Assembly (NCBI RefSeq): GCF_002205635.1
Contig: NZ_NISJ01000001.1
Location: 620,001-684,000 of the forward strand
Length of the DNA stretch: 64,000 nt
Direction of reading: 5' to 3'
From: Sphingopyxis witflariensis
GTDB lineage: Bacteria > Pseudomonadota > Alphaproteobacteria > Sphingomonadales > Sphingomonadaceae
Each line of letters opens with the position of its first letter. Position 1 is the first letter of the stretch. The notes beneath the pieces are model-generated. The model was given only the letters and a program-made list of their open reading frames with translations. It was not told the origin of the DNA and did not search any database. Shown here piece after piece: positions 33,833 through 43,396 of this stretch. The position numbers were made by a program, and so were the translations under genes.

Positions 33833-35167
33833 TTATTGTCCCCTCACCAATGCACCGCCCTTGACCACCGCATAGACGCTTTCAAGCTGACGCACGTCGT
33901 TCAGCGGGTCGCCATCGACCGCGACGATATCGGCATAGCGGCCAACCGCAATCGCCCCGACGTCTTTCTCGCGGCCCATCGCCTCGGCGGCGTTGCGCGT
34001 CGCGGCCTGGATCGCCTGCAAGGGTGTCATTCCATATTCGACCATGACGCGGAACTGGCCGCCAACCTGACCATGCGGCATCACCCCGGCGTCGGAGCCG
34101 AAGACCATGCGGACTCCGGCCTTCACCGCCTTGCGGAAATTGTCGCGCTGGATCTGCGCAATCTCGCGGTCCTTGCGCAGATTATCCTCGAGCACGCCAT
34201 TCTTCGCGCCCTCAGCCTGCGTATATTCGGTGTTGTAGATATCCATCGAGAACCAGACCGGCTGCTTGCGCGCGAGCGCCATGCGGATTCCCTCGTCATC
34301 GACGAGGCTGACATGTTCGATCGTATCGATCCCCGCGGCGATCGCGGCGCGGATGCCCGCTGCGCCATGGGCGTGGGCGGCGACGCGCAGGCCCCATTGA
34401 TGCGCTTCGTCGGCGATCGCCGCGAGTTCCTTTTCGGACACCTGCAACTGCCCCGGTTCGGTGTTGCGCGAGAAGACGCCGCCGGTCGCGCAGACCTTGA
34501 TCACCTCGGCGCCATATTTGCGCTGGCGGCGGACCTGATAGCGCAGTTCGTCGGTGGTATCGCCGATCCCCTCTTCCTTGCCGTCCTTTTTCTCAAGACT
34601 GGGTGGCAGGAACGTGCTGTCGCAATGCCCCCCGGTCGCGCCGAGCGCATAGCCCGCGGGAACGATGCGCGGGCCGGTCGCGTAACCGGCATCGATCGCC
34701 TGTTTGAGTCCGATGTCGTTGCGGTTGTCCGACCCCACGTTGCGGACGGTGGTGAAGCCCGCGCCGAGCATGTCGTTGGCATTTTTGACCGCGGTCATGC
34801 CCCAGAAACTATCGGTAAATTCGAGCCCGCGATAACCGCCAATATCGGCGGGACCGTCGAGATGAACGTGCATGTCGATCAGGCCGGGAAGCAAGGTCTT
34901 CTCACCCAGGTCGATATGCTTGACCCCGGCGCCCCAGCGCACGGTGCGCGCGTCGGCGATGCTGGTGATGCGGCCGTCGGCGCCGACGAAGATCGCAGGA
35001 TAATCGACCGTCTTTCCGGTCAGCACGTCGATATAGCGCGCGGCGGTGATGACGGTCTGGCCAGTTCCGTCCTGCGCCCGTGCGGGCATGGTTGAAACGG
35101 CGAAAAGAGCGGTTCCGCCAAAAGCGATTCCCCGCAGAAAACTGCCCAACTTCATTCGCGATTGCAT
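33833..35167 (-). CDS. secreted metal-dependent amidohydrolase
   Basis: 444-residue amidohydrolase-superfamily protein with a signal peptide (residues 5-31, ending MPARAQ). The metal ligands are in DMHVHLDG, the Lys of EVIKVCATGG, AAHAHG, TIEHVS and the Asp of FGSDAGVMPHG. The family includes prolidase-like Xaa-Pro and Xaa-Arg dipeptidases and imidazolonepropionase-like proteins. The start MQSRMKLG was chosen because a GGGCAGG sequence precedes it. It follows a PAP2 phosphatase gene by 74 bp. It probably acts in the periplasm. Confidence 0.87.
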   Translation of the reverse strand: MQSRMKLGSFLRGIAFGGTALFAVSTMPARAQDGTGQTVITAARYIDVLTGKTVDYPAIFVGADGRITSIADARTVRWGAGVKHIDLGEKTLLPGLIDMHVHLDGPADIGGYRGLEFTDSFWGMTAVKNANDMLGAGFTTVRNVGSDNRNDIGLKQAIDAGYATGPRIVPAGYALGATGGHCDSTFLPPSLEKKDGKEEGIGDTTDELRYQVRRQRKYGAEVIKVCATGGVFSRNTEPGQLQVSEKELAAIADEAHQWGLRVAAHAHGAAGIRAAIAAGIDTIEHVSLVDDEGIRMALARKQPVWFSMDIYNTEYTQAEGAKNGVLEDNLRKDREIAQIQRDNFRKAVKAGVRMVFGSDAGVMPHGQVGGQFRVMVEYGMTPLQAIQAATRNAAEAMGREKDVGAIAVGRYADIVAVDGDPLNDVRQLESVYAVVKGGALVRGQ

Positions 35168-35241
35168 ATCTGCCCTGCCCCTTATTGCTGTCCATCCGAT
35201 TGATGGCAAAAAGGGCGGGTGTAGGACAGCGGAAAAGAAGG

Positions 35242-35856
35242 TCAGGCCCGGCCGCGCCGAACCCACCACACCCCGAGCAGCGCAAAGGCGATGCCGAGCA
35301 TCGTGCCGCCGACGATGTCGCTCGCCCAATGGACGCCCAGCATGATGCGTGAGAAGCCGTTGAGGATGATCATCGTCGCCGCGAGCGTCCAGGCGGCGGC
35401 GCGCCATCGCGGCGGGGCAAGCCAGGCGAGGAGCAGATAGACGACCGCGGCGCTCGTCGCATGGCCGCTGGGGTAGGATGCGCTCGATACATGGTCGAGA
35501 TGGTTGATGACGTCGGGGCGGGCGCGGCCGAAGCCGAGCTTCATCAGACTGGAGGCGAGGTTCGAGAGCAGCGAAGCGCCGCCCAGCGCGACAGCGCAGC
35601 GCGGCCCGCACCAGTGCCAGACGAGGCCGCAAAGCAGGACGACGATGATCCAGCGCGGTGCGCCCCCGCCGATCCAGCTCGCCCATTGCATGAAGGCGAT
35701 GAAGGCGGGGCCGCTTTCGCCGGTGCGCAGCGCGAGGGTTTGCGAAATCTGGAGGTCGACCGCTTGCGTCCAGCCTGCGCCGACCGCGAGGCCGAGCAGA
35801 ATGACGAGCAGTATCAAAACCGCTGCGATGGTCAGGGAAGGACGTACCATACTCAT
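35242..35856 (-). CDS. PAP2-family membrane phosphatase
   Basis: 204-residue integral membrane protein with about six hydrophobic helices and all three PAP2 signature parts: KLGFGRARPD, SYPSGHATS and SRIMLGVHWASDI. Such proteins dephosphorylate phosphatidic acid, undecaprenyl diphosphate or related lipids on the outer face of the membrane. The start overlaps the stop of the upstream membrane-protein gene (ATGA); a second Met two codons in is possible. Confidence 0.92.
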   Translation of the reverse strand: MSMVRPSLTIAAVLILLVILLGLAVGAGWTQAVDLQISQTLALRTGESGPAFIAFMQWASWIGGGAPRWIIVVLLCGLVWHWCGPRCAVALGGASLLSNLASSLMKLGFGRARPDVINHLDHVSSASYPSGHATSAAVVYLLLAWLAPPRWRAAAWTLAATMIILNGFSRIMLGVHWASDIVGGTMLGIAFALLGVWWVRRGRA

Positions 35857-36371
35857 CTTCCGATCTGAATCCGCGCCGCCCGCGTCTTCTCAAGATGGAG
35901 TTTCAGCGTGCGAGCGAAACGCCGCAACGAGAAAAGGCCTCCCACAATTTCACGCGGCCAAGCCGTAATCTGACCGCAGCCCTTGTCGTTTTCATAGCCG
36001 ATCGCAAGCCAATAGGGCGGACTCCACTCGCTGTGCCCACCGGTACGCCAAGGCGCGATACGCCGCACGAGGCGCACCGAGCGAACTTGATGCCAGGCAA
36101 TTGGTATTGGCGGGCCTCCATCTTCGTGGATGAGCCCGCCCTCGGTCGCCTGAAGAATGGGTTTCCGCTCGCGCCACTCCTCGACATGTTCGCTCCAGCG
36201 CTCAAGATAGGCACAAATGCCGCAGCAACAGGGCAAAGCGAACTTGATTTTGACGACCGCAAGAGCGGGGATCAGGAACTTCAGGCCCAGCAAAAGGAAG
36301 ATCGCGGGCACGTACGCGAACTTCACGAACCCCCAATCGCGCCGGACATAAAGCTCGGAAACCGACGCCAT
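35853..36371 (-). CDS. membrane protein of unknown function
   Basis: 172-residue protein with one long hydrophobic segment near residues 15-45 that ends in a CCCGIC cysteine cluster, followed by a soluble domain (GLIHEDGGPPIPIAWHQVRSVRLV) that looks like a PH-type membrane-associated fold. Not firmly assigned. The ATG at 36371 was chosen; a TTG at 36377 that overlaps the lpd stop is an alternative. It is embedded between lpd and the PAP2 gene with overlaps on both sides. Confidence 0.65.
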   Translation of the reverse strand: MASVSELYVRRDWGFVKFAYVPAIFLLLGLKFLIPALAVVKIKFALPCCCGICAYLERWSEHVEEWRERKPILQATEGGLIHEDGGPPIPIAWHQVRSVRLVRRIAPWRTGGHSEWSPPYWLAIGYENDKGCGQITAWPREIVGGLFSLRRFARTLKLHLEKTRAARIQIGR

Positions 36372-36373
36372 GG

Positions 36374-37771
36374 TCAAATATGCAGCGGACGCCCGAATGC
36401 CGCCAGCACGCCCTCGTGCATCGTCTCGCTGAGCGTCGGATGCGGGAAGACGGTGCCGATGAAATCATCCTCGACCAGTTCGGCTGTCTTGCCGATCGTA
36501 TAGCCCTGGATCAGTTCGGTGACCTCGGCGCCGATCATATGCGCGCCGAGCAGTTCGCCTGTCTTGGCGTCGAAGACGGTCTTGGTGAAGCCCTCGGCCT
36601 CGCCCAGCGCGATCGCCTTGCCGTTGCCCATGAAGGGGAAGGTTCCGGCCTTCACCTCATAGCCGAGTTCCTTCGCCTTCGCTTCGGTCAGGCCGACGCT
36701 GGCAATCTGCGGGCGGCAATAGGTACAGCCCGGAATATTGCGGACGTCCATCGCATGCGGATGATTGCCCGCGATCGCCTCGACCGCGATCACCGATTCG
36801 TGCATCGCCTTGTGCGCGAGCCACGGCGGCGCGGTGACGTCGCCGATCGCCCACAGGCCGGGGACGTTGGTGCGGCACATCGCATCGGTGTCGATATGGC
36901 CCTTGGTCGTTTTCACGCCGAGCGCTTCGAGGCCGATATTCTCGGTGTTCGGAACGATGCCGATCGCGACGATTGCGTGACTGAATTCCGACGTTTCGGT
37001 CTTGCCGTCCTTCGTCTTGATCTTCGCCGAGACGCCGGTTGCGGTCGCCTTCAGTTCCTCGACCCCGGCACCGGTGAGGATCGTCATGCCCTGTTTCTTG
37101 AGCGATTTTTCGAGGAAGGCCGAGATGTCGGCATCCTCGACCGGAACGACGCGGTCGAGCATTTCGACCACGGTCACTTCGGCGCCCATATCCTTGTAGA
37201 AGCTCGCAAATTCGATCCCGATCGCGCCCGATCCGATGACGAGCAACTTCTTCGGCATTTCAGGGGGGACGAGCGCGTGGCGATAGGTCCAGATGCGCTT
37301 GCCGTCGGCGGGCGCGAACGGCAGGTCGCGGGCACGCGCGCCGGTCGCGACAATGATGTTCTTGGCAGTGAGGGTTTCGGTTCCCTTTTCGCCCTTCACT
37401 TCCAGCTTGCCCGGCGCGGTCAGCTTGCCCTCGCCCATATGGACGGTGATCTTGTGCTTCTTCATCAGGTGCGTGACGCCCTGATTGAGCTGCTTCGCGA
37501 CGCCGCGGCTGCGCTTGACCACCGCATCGATGTCGGCGCTGATCTCGGCGGCCTTCAGGCCATAGGCCCCGGCGTTCTGCATATAATGATAGATTTCGGC
37601 CGAGCGCAGCAGCGCCTTGGTCGGGATGCAGCCCCAGTTGAGGCAGATACCGCCGAGCAGTTCGCGTTCGACGATCGCGGTTTTCAGGCCGAGCTGCGCC
37701 GCGCGGATTGCGGCAACATAGCCGCCGGGGCCGGAGCCGAGGACGATGAGGTCGTAGTTGGTGTCAGCCAT
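36374..37771 (-). CDS. lpdA: dihydrolipoyl dehydrogenase
   Basis: 465-residue FAD enzyme (E3) that reoxidises dihydrolipoamide with NAD. FAD loop GSGPGGYVAA at 12-21, redox-active Cys43 and Cys48 in GGICLNWGCIPTK, a second Rossmann loop VIGSGAIGIEFASF, and the C-terminal HPTLSETMHE with the active-site His/Glu are all present. It starts 1 bp after the E2 gene, which assigns it to the pyruvate dehydrogenase complex; it may also serve other 2-oxoacid complexes. Confidence 0.96.
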   Translation of the reverse strand: MADTNYDLIVLGSGPGGYVAAIRAAQLGLKTAIVERELLGGICLNWGCIPTKALLRSAEIYHYMQNAGAYGLKAAEISADIDAVVKRSRGVAKQLNQGVTHLMKKHKITVHMGEGKLTAPGKLEVKGEKGTETLTAKNIIVATGARARDLPFAPADGKRIWTYRHALVPPEMPKKLLVIGSGAIGIEFASFYKDMGAEVTVVEMLDRVVPVEDADISAFLEKSLKKQGMTILTGAGVEELKATATGVSAKIKTKDGKTETSEFSHAIVAIGIVPNTENIGLEALGVKTTKGHIDTDAMCRTNVPGLWAIGDVTAPPWLAHKAMHESVIAVEAIAGNHPHAMDVRNIPGCTYCRPQIASVGLTEAKAKELGYEVKAGTFPFMGNGKAIALGEAEGFTKTVFDAKTGELLGAHMIGAEVTELIQGYTIGKTAELVEDDFIGTVFPHPTLSETMHEGVLAAFGRPLHI

Positions 37772-37772
37772 G

Positions 37773-39065
37773 TTACGCCACCAGTCCCAGCGGATTTTCT
37801 ACCAGCTCCTTGAAGGTCTTCATTAACAGCGCGCCGTCCGCCCCGTCGATCGCGCGGTGGTCGAAGCTGCCGGTCGCCGACATCACCGTCGCAATCGCGA
37901 GCGCGTCGTCGACGACATAGGGGCGCTTCTCGCCCGCGCCGATCGCCATGATCATGCCCTGCGGCGGGTTGATCACCGCGGTGAATTGCTTGATCCCCAT
38001 CATGCCCATGTTCGAGATGCTGGCGGTGCCGCCCTGATATTCAGCGGGCTGGAGCTTGCCTTCCTTGGCTTTCGCCGCGAGTTCGCCCATTTCGGTCGAG
38101 ATTTTCGACATCGACTTGCCGCCGGCGTCGGTGATGATCGGGGTGATCAGGCCGCCCGGGATGCTGACCGCGACCGAGATGTCGGCGCGGCTGTACTGGC
38201 GCATCACATCGCCGCCGAAGCTGACGTTGCACGCGGGGACGCGTTCGAGCGCGACCGCGAGCGCCTTGATCAGCATGTCGTTGACGCTGAGCTTGACGCC
38301 GCGGCTTTCAAGACTGGCGTTGAGCTCGCCGCGCAGCTTAAGCAGCGCGTCGAGGCGGATGTCGACGGTCAGGTAGATGTGCGGCGATTGCTGCATCGAC
38401 TCGGTCAGGCGGCGCGCGATCGTCTTGCGCATGCCCGACAGTTTTGTGTCCTCGTGCGGGATACCGAAATCGGGGATGGCTTCGCTGGTCATGATGGGCG
38501 CCGAAGCAGCGGGCGCGGCCGGGGAAGCGCTTGCCGTCGCGGCGGGAGCGGCGGTGGGCGCGCCTTCGAGGTCGGCCTTGACGATGCGACCGCCGGGGCC
38601 GGTGCCGGTCAGCGTCGACAGGTCGATGCCCTGGCTGGCGGCGAGGCGCTTGGCGAGTGGGCTCGCCTTGATCCTGTCGCCTGATGCGGCCAGCGCCGCT
38701 GGCGCTGCGGCGGGAGCTGGCGCGGGAGCGGCGGCGGGTGCCGGCGTGGGCGCAGGAGCGGCAGGCGCAGCCTCGGCCTTCGCAGCAGGTGCCGGAGCAG
38801 CCTTGGCGGTGCCCGCATCCTCGCCCTCACCCGTGATCACCGCGATCACGGTGCCGACCTTCACATTGTCGGTGCCTGCGGGAATCAAAATCTGCGCGAT
38901 CACGCCGTCATCGATCGCTTCATATTCCATCGTCGCCTTGTCGGTTTCGATTTCGGCGAGCAGGTCGCCCGACTGGACGGTGTCGCCCTCTTTGACCAGC
39001 CATTTGGCGAGGGTTCCCTCTTCCATGGTTGGCGAAAGGGCGGGCATTTTGAGTTCGATCGGCAT
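37773..39065 (-). CDS. pdhC: pyruvate dehydrogenase complex E2, dihydrolipoamide acetyltransferase
   Basis: 430-residue E2 core subunit. One lipoyl domain carries Lys43 in [12 protein letters not shown]. An Ala/Pro-rich hinge (about 85-127) leads to a peripheral-subunit binding domain ([17 protein letters not shown]) and, after a second Ala-rich linker, to the catalytic domain with [15 protein letters not shown]. The lipoyl MEYEAIDDG and hinge pattern point to PdhC rather than SucB or BkdB. The E1 genes are not in the window. Confidence 0.94.
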   Translation of the reverse strand: MPIELKMPALSPTMEEGTLAKWLVKEGDTVQSGDLLAEIETDKATMEYEAIDDGVIAQILIPAGTDNVKVGTVIAVITGEGEDAGTAKAAPAPAAKAEAAPAAPAPTPAPAAAPAPAPAAAPAALAASGDRIKASPLAKRLAASQGIDLSTLTGTGPGGRIVKADLEGAPTAAPAATASASPAAPAASAPIMTSEAIPDFGIPHEDTKLSGMRKTIARRLTESMQQSPHIYLTVDIRLDALLKLRGELNASLESRGVKLSVNDMLIKALAVALERVPACNVSFGGDVMRQYSRADISVAVSIPGGLITPIITDAGGKSMSKISTEMGELAAKAKEGKLQPAEYQGGTASISNMGMMGIKQFTAVINPPQGMIMAIGAGEKRPYVVDDALAIATVMSATGSFDHRAIDGADGALLMKTFKELVENPLGLVA

Positions 39066-39225
39066 GGTAAGATTCTGTCCCTCGGAGTCTTGCAGGCGAT
39101 GCCTGCCGCTACGGATTGTTCCTCGTCATAAGCATTGCTTTGGTCAAGGTCTATCCGGGCAAACTTGCCTTTCATACGAATGTGACGCACTCTGACCGCC
39201 AGCAAAACAACGAGGGGTCGGGGCG

Positions 39226-39681
39226 ATGCGGACATATCTGGTGGTAATCGACGACAGTCCGGAGGCGACATTGGCGCTGCGCTTTGCTGCGCGGCGCGCG
39301 GCGCGGACCGGCGGCGGGGTGATGGTGCTGGCGATCGTGCCACCACAGGATTTCGTCGCATTCGGCGGCGTTCAAGCGACGATCGAAGCCGAAGCGCGCG
39401 AACATGCCGAGGAACTGGTGGCGGCAGCGGCTGAAGCCGTCGCGCAGGAAGCCAATGTCACGCCGCAGATCATGGTCAAATCGGGCAAGCCCGCCGAGGT
39501 GGTGCGCGAGGTGATCGACGCGAATGAGGAAATTGCGGCGCTGGTGCTCGCGACGGCGGCGAGCGGCGCCCCCGGACCGCTGGTGGCGCACTTCACCGGG
39601 CAGGATGCCGGAAGGCTGAACTGCCCGGTAATGCTGGTGCCCGGCGGTATCGATATCGCCCGGCTCGACGAGCTTAGCTGA
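39226..39681 (+). CDS. universal stress protein (UspA family)
   Basis: 151-residue Usp-domain protein. It begins TYLVVIDDSPEATLALRFAA and ends with the strand LNCPVMLVPGG; the nucleotide-binding G-2X-G-9X-G(S/T) motif is not clearly present (ASGAPGPLVAHFTG), so it may not bind ATP. It stands alone, divergent from pdhC, and its 3' end overlaps the convergent membrane-protein gene by 8 bp. Confidence 0.85.
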   Translation: MRTYLVVIDDSPEATLALRFAARRAARTGGGVMVLAIVPPQDFVAFGGVQATIEAEAREHAEELVAAAAEAVAQEANVTPQIMVKSGKPAEVVREVIDANEEIAALVLATAASGAPGPLVAHFTGQDAGRLNCPVMLVPGGIDIARLDELS

Positions 39682-40069
39682 CGAGGGCCGCGCGGCCGAC
39701 CGTTGCGGCGCCCCTGGTTTCGAGGACCGCGAAAACGAGGACCGCGAGCGCCTGTGCGATCACTAGCGCGATGCCGAGGCCGGTCATCTGACCCGCAAAG
39801 GCGGCGAGAACGGCGAGGCTTGCAGCGATCCAGCCGAGATTGCCGACCACGATCAATTTGGTCAGCGCGGCGCTCGGAGGTTTCTGCGTCGCCACGATGG
39901 CCATCAGCGCTGCACTGGCCAGACAAATCCACCCTGCGAGCGTGACCACGATGATTGGAAGCCCGAGCAGCCCTGCAATGGGCGCCGCAGCGATCAGGCT
40001 GAGCAGGAAAATTGCGGCGCAGGTGAAAGCGTCGAGAATGAGGATGGATTTCAAAGACTGGATGGACAT
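39674..40069 (-). CDS. four-helix membrane protein of unknown function
   Basis: 131-residue hydrophobic protein with four predicted transmembrane helices (about 6-30, 37-58, 70-92, 97-118) and short loops. No family was recognised. The start MSIQSLKSILILDAF was chosen because hydrophobic sequence begins there and GGAGAAAC lies upstream. It is divergent from an XRE regulator gene by 121 bp, which may control it. Confidence 0.75.
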   Translation of the reverse strand: MSIQSLKSILILDAFTCAAIFLLSLIAAAPIAGLLGLPIIVVTLAGWICLASAALMAIVATQKPPSAALTKLIVVGNLGWIAASLAVLAAFAGQMTGLGIALVIAQALAVLVFAVLETRGAATVGRAALVS

Positions 40070-40190
40070 GATGTTTCTCCTTTCGAATGCCCGCCCTGTT
40101 TCCCTGAAAAAATGGCGCCAGTCGATTACGCGGGAGGTAATGGAAATGCGGCGGCCGCTTCGGTAGCCGGGGACCAGAAGGAGAGAAGCG

Positions 40191-40976
40191 ATGCAGGTCA
40201 CCCCGCTCGGCGAACAATTGCGCGATTGGCGGTCACGGCGGCGGATGAGCCAGATGGACCTTGCGTTGGAGACCGAGATTTCGACCCGGCACCTGAGTTT
40301 TATCGAGACGGGCCGGTCGAAGCCGAGCCCGCAGATGCTTGGGCGCATCGCCGACCGGCTTGGCGTCCCGCACCGTGCGCGCAACGCGCTGTTGCTCGCC
40401 GCTGGCTATGCCCCCGACTATCAAGAGCGACCGCTCGACAGCCCCGACATGGCGGCGATGCAGGCGATCGTCGAGCATGTGCTGAAGGGGCATGAACCCT
40501 ATCCGGCGCTCGCGGTCGACCGGCACTGGAATATGGTCGCGGCGAATGCGGCGATCGCGATCCTGATCGAACAGGTCGCCCCTGCCCTGCTCGTCCCGCC
40601 GGTCAATGTGCTGCGCATCGCGCTGCATCCCGACGGGCTGGCGCCGCAGATCGTCAATTATGGCGAATGGCGCGATCATATATTGCACCGACTGGATTTA
40701 CAGATCGAGGCGAGCGCCGATGCCGGGCTGGTTGCATTGCGCGAGGAACTGACAGGCTATGCGGTCGAGGCGAATGACAATCGCGGTGGCCATGTCAGCA
40801 GCATCGCGGTGCCACTGATCCTCGACACGGTCGCGGGGCGGATTTCCTTTGTATCGACGGTGACGATTTTCGGGACGCCGGTCGATATCACGCTGTCGGA
40901 GTTGGCGATCGAGGCCTTTTTTCCGGCGGATGCCGAGAGTGCGGCTTTGTTGCAGCGGTTGGCGGGAAAGCCATAA
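40191..40976 (+). CDS. XRE-family regulator with MmyB-like ligand domain
   Basis: 261-residue regulator. Residues 6-62 are a lambda-repressor-type helix-turn-helix (SQMDLALETEISTRHLSFIE), and from about 90 on is the MmyB-like PAS-fold domain (DRHWNMVAANAA and PPVNVLRIALHP), thought to bind fatty acids or similar ligands. AGGAGAGAAGCG precedes the start. The divergent small membrane-protein gene is a likely target by position. Confidence 0.9.
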   Translation: MQVTPLGEQLRDWRSRRRMSQMDLALETEISTRHLSFIETGRSKPSPQMLGRIADRLGVPHRARNALLLAAGYAPDYQERPLDSPDMAAMQAIVEHVLKGHEPYPALAVDRHWNMVAANAAIAILIEQVAPALLVPPVNVLRIALHPDGLAPQIVNYGEWRDHILHRLDLQIEASADAGLVALREELTGYAVEANDNRGGHVSSIAVPLILDTVAGRISFVSTVTIFGTPVDITLSELAIEAFFPADAESAALLQRLAGKP

Positions 40977-40980
40977 ACTG

Positions 40981-41090
40981 CGTCATTGCGAGGACCCCGA
41001 ACTTGATCCGGGGGACGCGGCAATCTCCAGCTATCAACCTTGCATAAGGCCGATAGCTGGAGATTGCTTCGCTCCGCTCGCAATGGCGGA
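40981..41090. repeat. dispersed palindromic element (copy 4), composite
   Basis: Outer ends CGTCATTGCGAG and CTCGCAATGGCG and inner GCAATCTCCAGCTAT/ATAGCTGGAGATTGC pair as in the other copies. Inside the left arm is an extra small palindrome CCCCGAACTTGATCCGGGG, like the arms of the separate element at 52438. It lies between the convergent XRE regulator and rnr genes. Confidence 0.9.
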
Positions 41091-41092
41091 GG

Positions 41093-43396
41093 TTAGCGCC
41101 GCTTGCCCTTATGCTTGATATTCGCGGGCCGCCCGCGTTTTCCGACAATGTGCTTGCCCGCCTTGTCCTTCGTCCCGTCGCGGCGCGGCGGGCGATTTCG
41201 GAAGCCGCCTTCGGGCGCGTCGGGGAGTTCGAAGCGCAGTGCGCCGCTGATCGGATTGGCGTCCATCAGCCGCAGGTCGAGCCGCTGGCCGACCGTATAG
41301 CTGACGCGGCCACGCTCGCTGTCGAGGCTGCGCGCCGCTTCGTCATAGAAGAAGCGTTCATTGCCCAGTGTCGACACCGGCACCAGCCCGTCGCCGCCGA
41401 GCCCGTCAACCGTTGCAAAGAAGCCGAAAGGCTGAACCCCGGTGATCCGCGCGGGGACGATTTCACCCTTTTTGGTCGACAGATAGGCCGCGACATAGCG
41501 GTCGACGGTCTCGCGTTCGGCCTCCATCGCACGGCGTTCGAGCGCGCTGATCGCCTCGCCGATGCGTGATAGCCCCTTGGCATCGGCCTCGCCGAGCCCG
41601 GTGCGTTCGGGCAATCCTTTGGGCTTGCCGGGCACTTCGAGCTTGTAGCTGTCGACGAGCGCGCGGTGGACGACCAGATCGGCGTAGCGGCGGATCGGCG
41701 AGGTGAAATGCGCGTAGCTGCCGAGCGCGAGGCCGAAATGGCCCGCATTGGCGGGGCCATAATAGGCCTGCGTCTGGCTGCGCAGGATCGCCTGCATGAT
41801 TTCGGGCAGCCGGTCGTCTTCGGAAAAACCATCGATCAGACGGTTGAACACCGCGGGGGTTATGACCTGTCCGAGTGCGAAGCTTTGTTCGAAGGTTTCG
41901 AGATAATCTTTCAGGCTGACGAGCTTTTCGCGGCTCGGCGGCTCGTGGATGCGGTACATGACCGGCGACTTCTTCGCCTCGAGCGCCTTCGCGGCCGCGA
42001 CGTTCGCCGCGATCATATAATCCTCGATCAGCCGCATCGCATCGAGCCGCTCGCGAACGCGGATTTCGGCGATGCCGCCCTGTTCGTCGAGGATGACTTG
42101 CCGTTCGGGGAGGTCGAGGCTGAGCGGCGCGCGCGCGTCACGCGCCTTGGCGAGCAATTTCCAGCATCCCCAGAGATTTTTGAGCGCGGGCAGGACGTCG
42201 GCGTCCCAGCCTTCATCGGGCGTATCGGCGTCATACGCCGCCTGCGCGCGCTCATAGGCAATGTTCGCGTGCAGCCGGACGAGCGCGCGGGTGAAGCGCC
42301 ACGACGTCACCTTGCCATGCTTGTCGATGACAAGATGGCACGCCATCGCGGCGCGGTCCTGTCCCGCTTTCAGCGAACACATGCCCGCCGACAGCGTTTC
42401 GGGTAGCATCGGCACGACCTGATCGGGGAAATAGACGCTGTTACCGCGGCGCCGCGCCTCGCGGTCGAGCGCACCATCGGGCCGCACATAATAGCTGACA
42501 TCGGCGATCGCGACGATCGCGCGCCAGCCGCCCTTATTGGTCGCATCCTCGTCGGGGATCGCCCAGACGGCATCGTCATGGTCGCGCGCATCGACGGGAT
42601 CGATCGCGAGGATCGGCAGATTGCGCAAATCTTCGCGGCCGTCGGGGCTGAGCGGCAGCTTCGCCGCGATTTCGGCCTCTGCAATGGTTTCGGCGCCGAA
42701 AACATGCGGGATTTCATGCTTCGCAATCGCGATCATGCTGAGCGAACGCGGCGCGAAGGGATCGCCGATGCGGTCGATCACCTTGGCCTTGATTGCCGGG
42801 CCGCGCCCGGTCAGTTCGGCGCGGACGAGATCGCCGACATTGGCATCGCCCTTGTCGGCGACGGCAAAATCATAGCGCGCGCGCTTGTCGGCGGGGCGCA
42901 ACCACAGGATCGGTTTTCCGCCCGGCCCCATATCCTCGACGAGCACGCCGATGATCGTTTCGCCGCCCGCCTGCAATTTCTTCATCGGGTGCGCGATATG
43001 GCCCGCACCGCGCTCCTCAGTACGCGCCAGAATACGGTCGCCAACGCCAAGCGCACCTTTGCGGCCCTTTTCCATGACCCGGACCTGCGGCGGCGGGGTC
43101 GCGGCTTCCCAGCGGTCGGGAACCGCCCAGACGGTGCTGCCGTCGATCGACGCGACGCGCAGCACGGTCACCCGCGGCAAGCCGCCATGCTTGTGGAACG
43201 CCCTGCCCGCGGCCAGATCGACGAGGCCTTCGTCGGTCATATCCTTGAGCAGCGCCTTCAGCGCGATCTTGTCAGCGCCGTGGAGCCCGAAATGCTTCGC
43301 GATTTCGCGCTTGCCGACGGCGTCCTGGCTCGTTTCGATGAAACGAAGAATTTGGTCCGGCGTCGGCAAGCCGGCGGGTTTTTGTGCTTTCGCCAA
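41093..43396 (-). CDS. rnr: ribonuclease R
   Basis: 767-residue 3'-5' exoribonuclease that degrades structured RNA. An N-terminal helix-turn-helix region and cold-shock domains lead to the RNB domain with LAIDPVDARDHDDAVW (about 265-280), where the Asp residues bind Mg, and SYAHFTSPIRRYADLVVHR; a C-terminal S1 domain and a basic Lys/Arg tail close it. The start must be the TTG at 43396, since the codon just before it in frame is the TAA that ends proS. Confidence 0.95.
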   Translation of the reverse strand: MAKAQKPAGLPTPDQILRFIETSQDAVGKREIAKHFGLHGADKIALKALLKDMTDEGLVDLAAGRAFHKHGGLPRVTVLRVASIDGSTVWAVPDRWEAATPPPQVRVMEKGRKGALGVGDRILARTEERGAGHIAHPMKKLQAGGETIIGVLVEDMGPGGKPILWLRPADKRARYDFAVADKGDANVGDLVRAELTGRGPAIKAKVIDRIGDPFAPRSLSMIAIAKHEIPHVFGAETIAEAEIAAKLPLSPDGREDLRNLPILAIDPVDARDHDDAVWAIPDEDATNKGGWRAIVAIADVSYYVRPDGALDREARRRGNSVYFPDQVVPMLPETLSAGMCSLKAGQDRAAMACHLVIDKHGKVTSWRFTRALVRLHANIAYERAQAAYDADTPDEGWDADVLPALKNLWGCWKLLAKARDARAPLSLDLPERQVILDEQGGIAEIRVRERLDAMRLIEDYMIAANVAAAKALEAKKSPVMYRIHEPPSREKLVSLKDYLETFEQSFALGQVITPAVFNRLIDGFSEDDRLPEIMQAILRSQTQAYYGPANAGHFGLALGSYAHFTSPIRRYADLVVHRALVDSYKLEVPGKPKGLPERTGLGEADAKGLSRIGEAISALERRAMEAERETVDRYVAAYLSTKKGEIVPARITGVQPFGFFATVDGLGGDGLVPVSTLGNERFFYDEAARSLDSERGRVSYTVGQRLDLRLMDANPISGALRFELPDAPEGGFRNRPPRRDGTKDKAGKHIVGKRGRPANIKHKGKRR

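Noticed and set aside
38560..38840. GC-rich repetitive DNA
   Set aside because: It encodes the Ala/Pro-rich linkers of the E2 subunit; low complexity here is normal for this protein.
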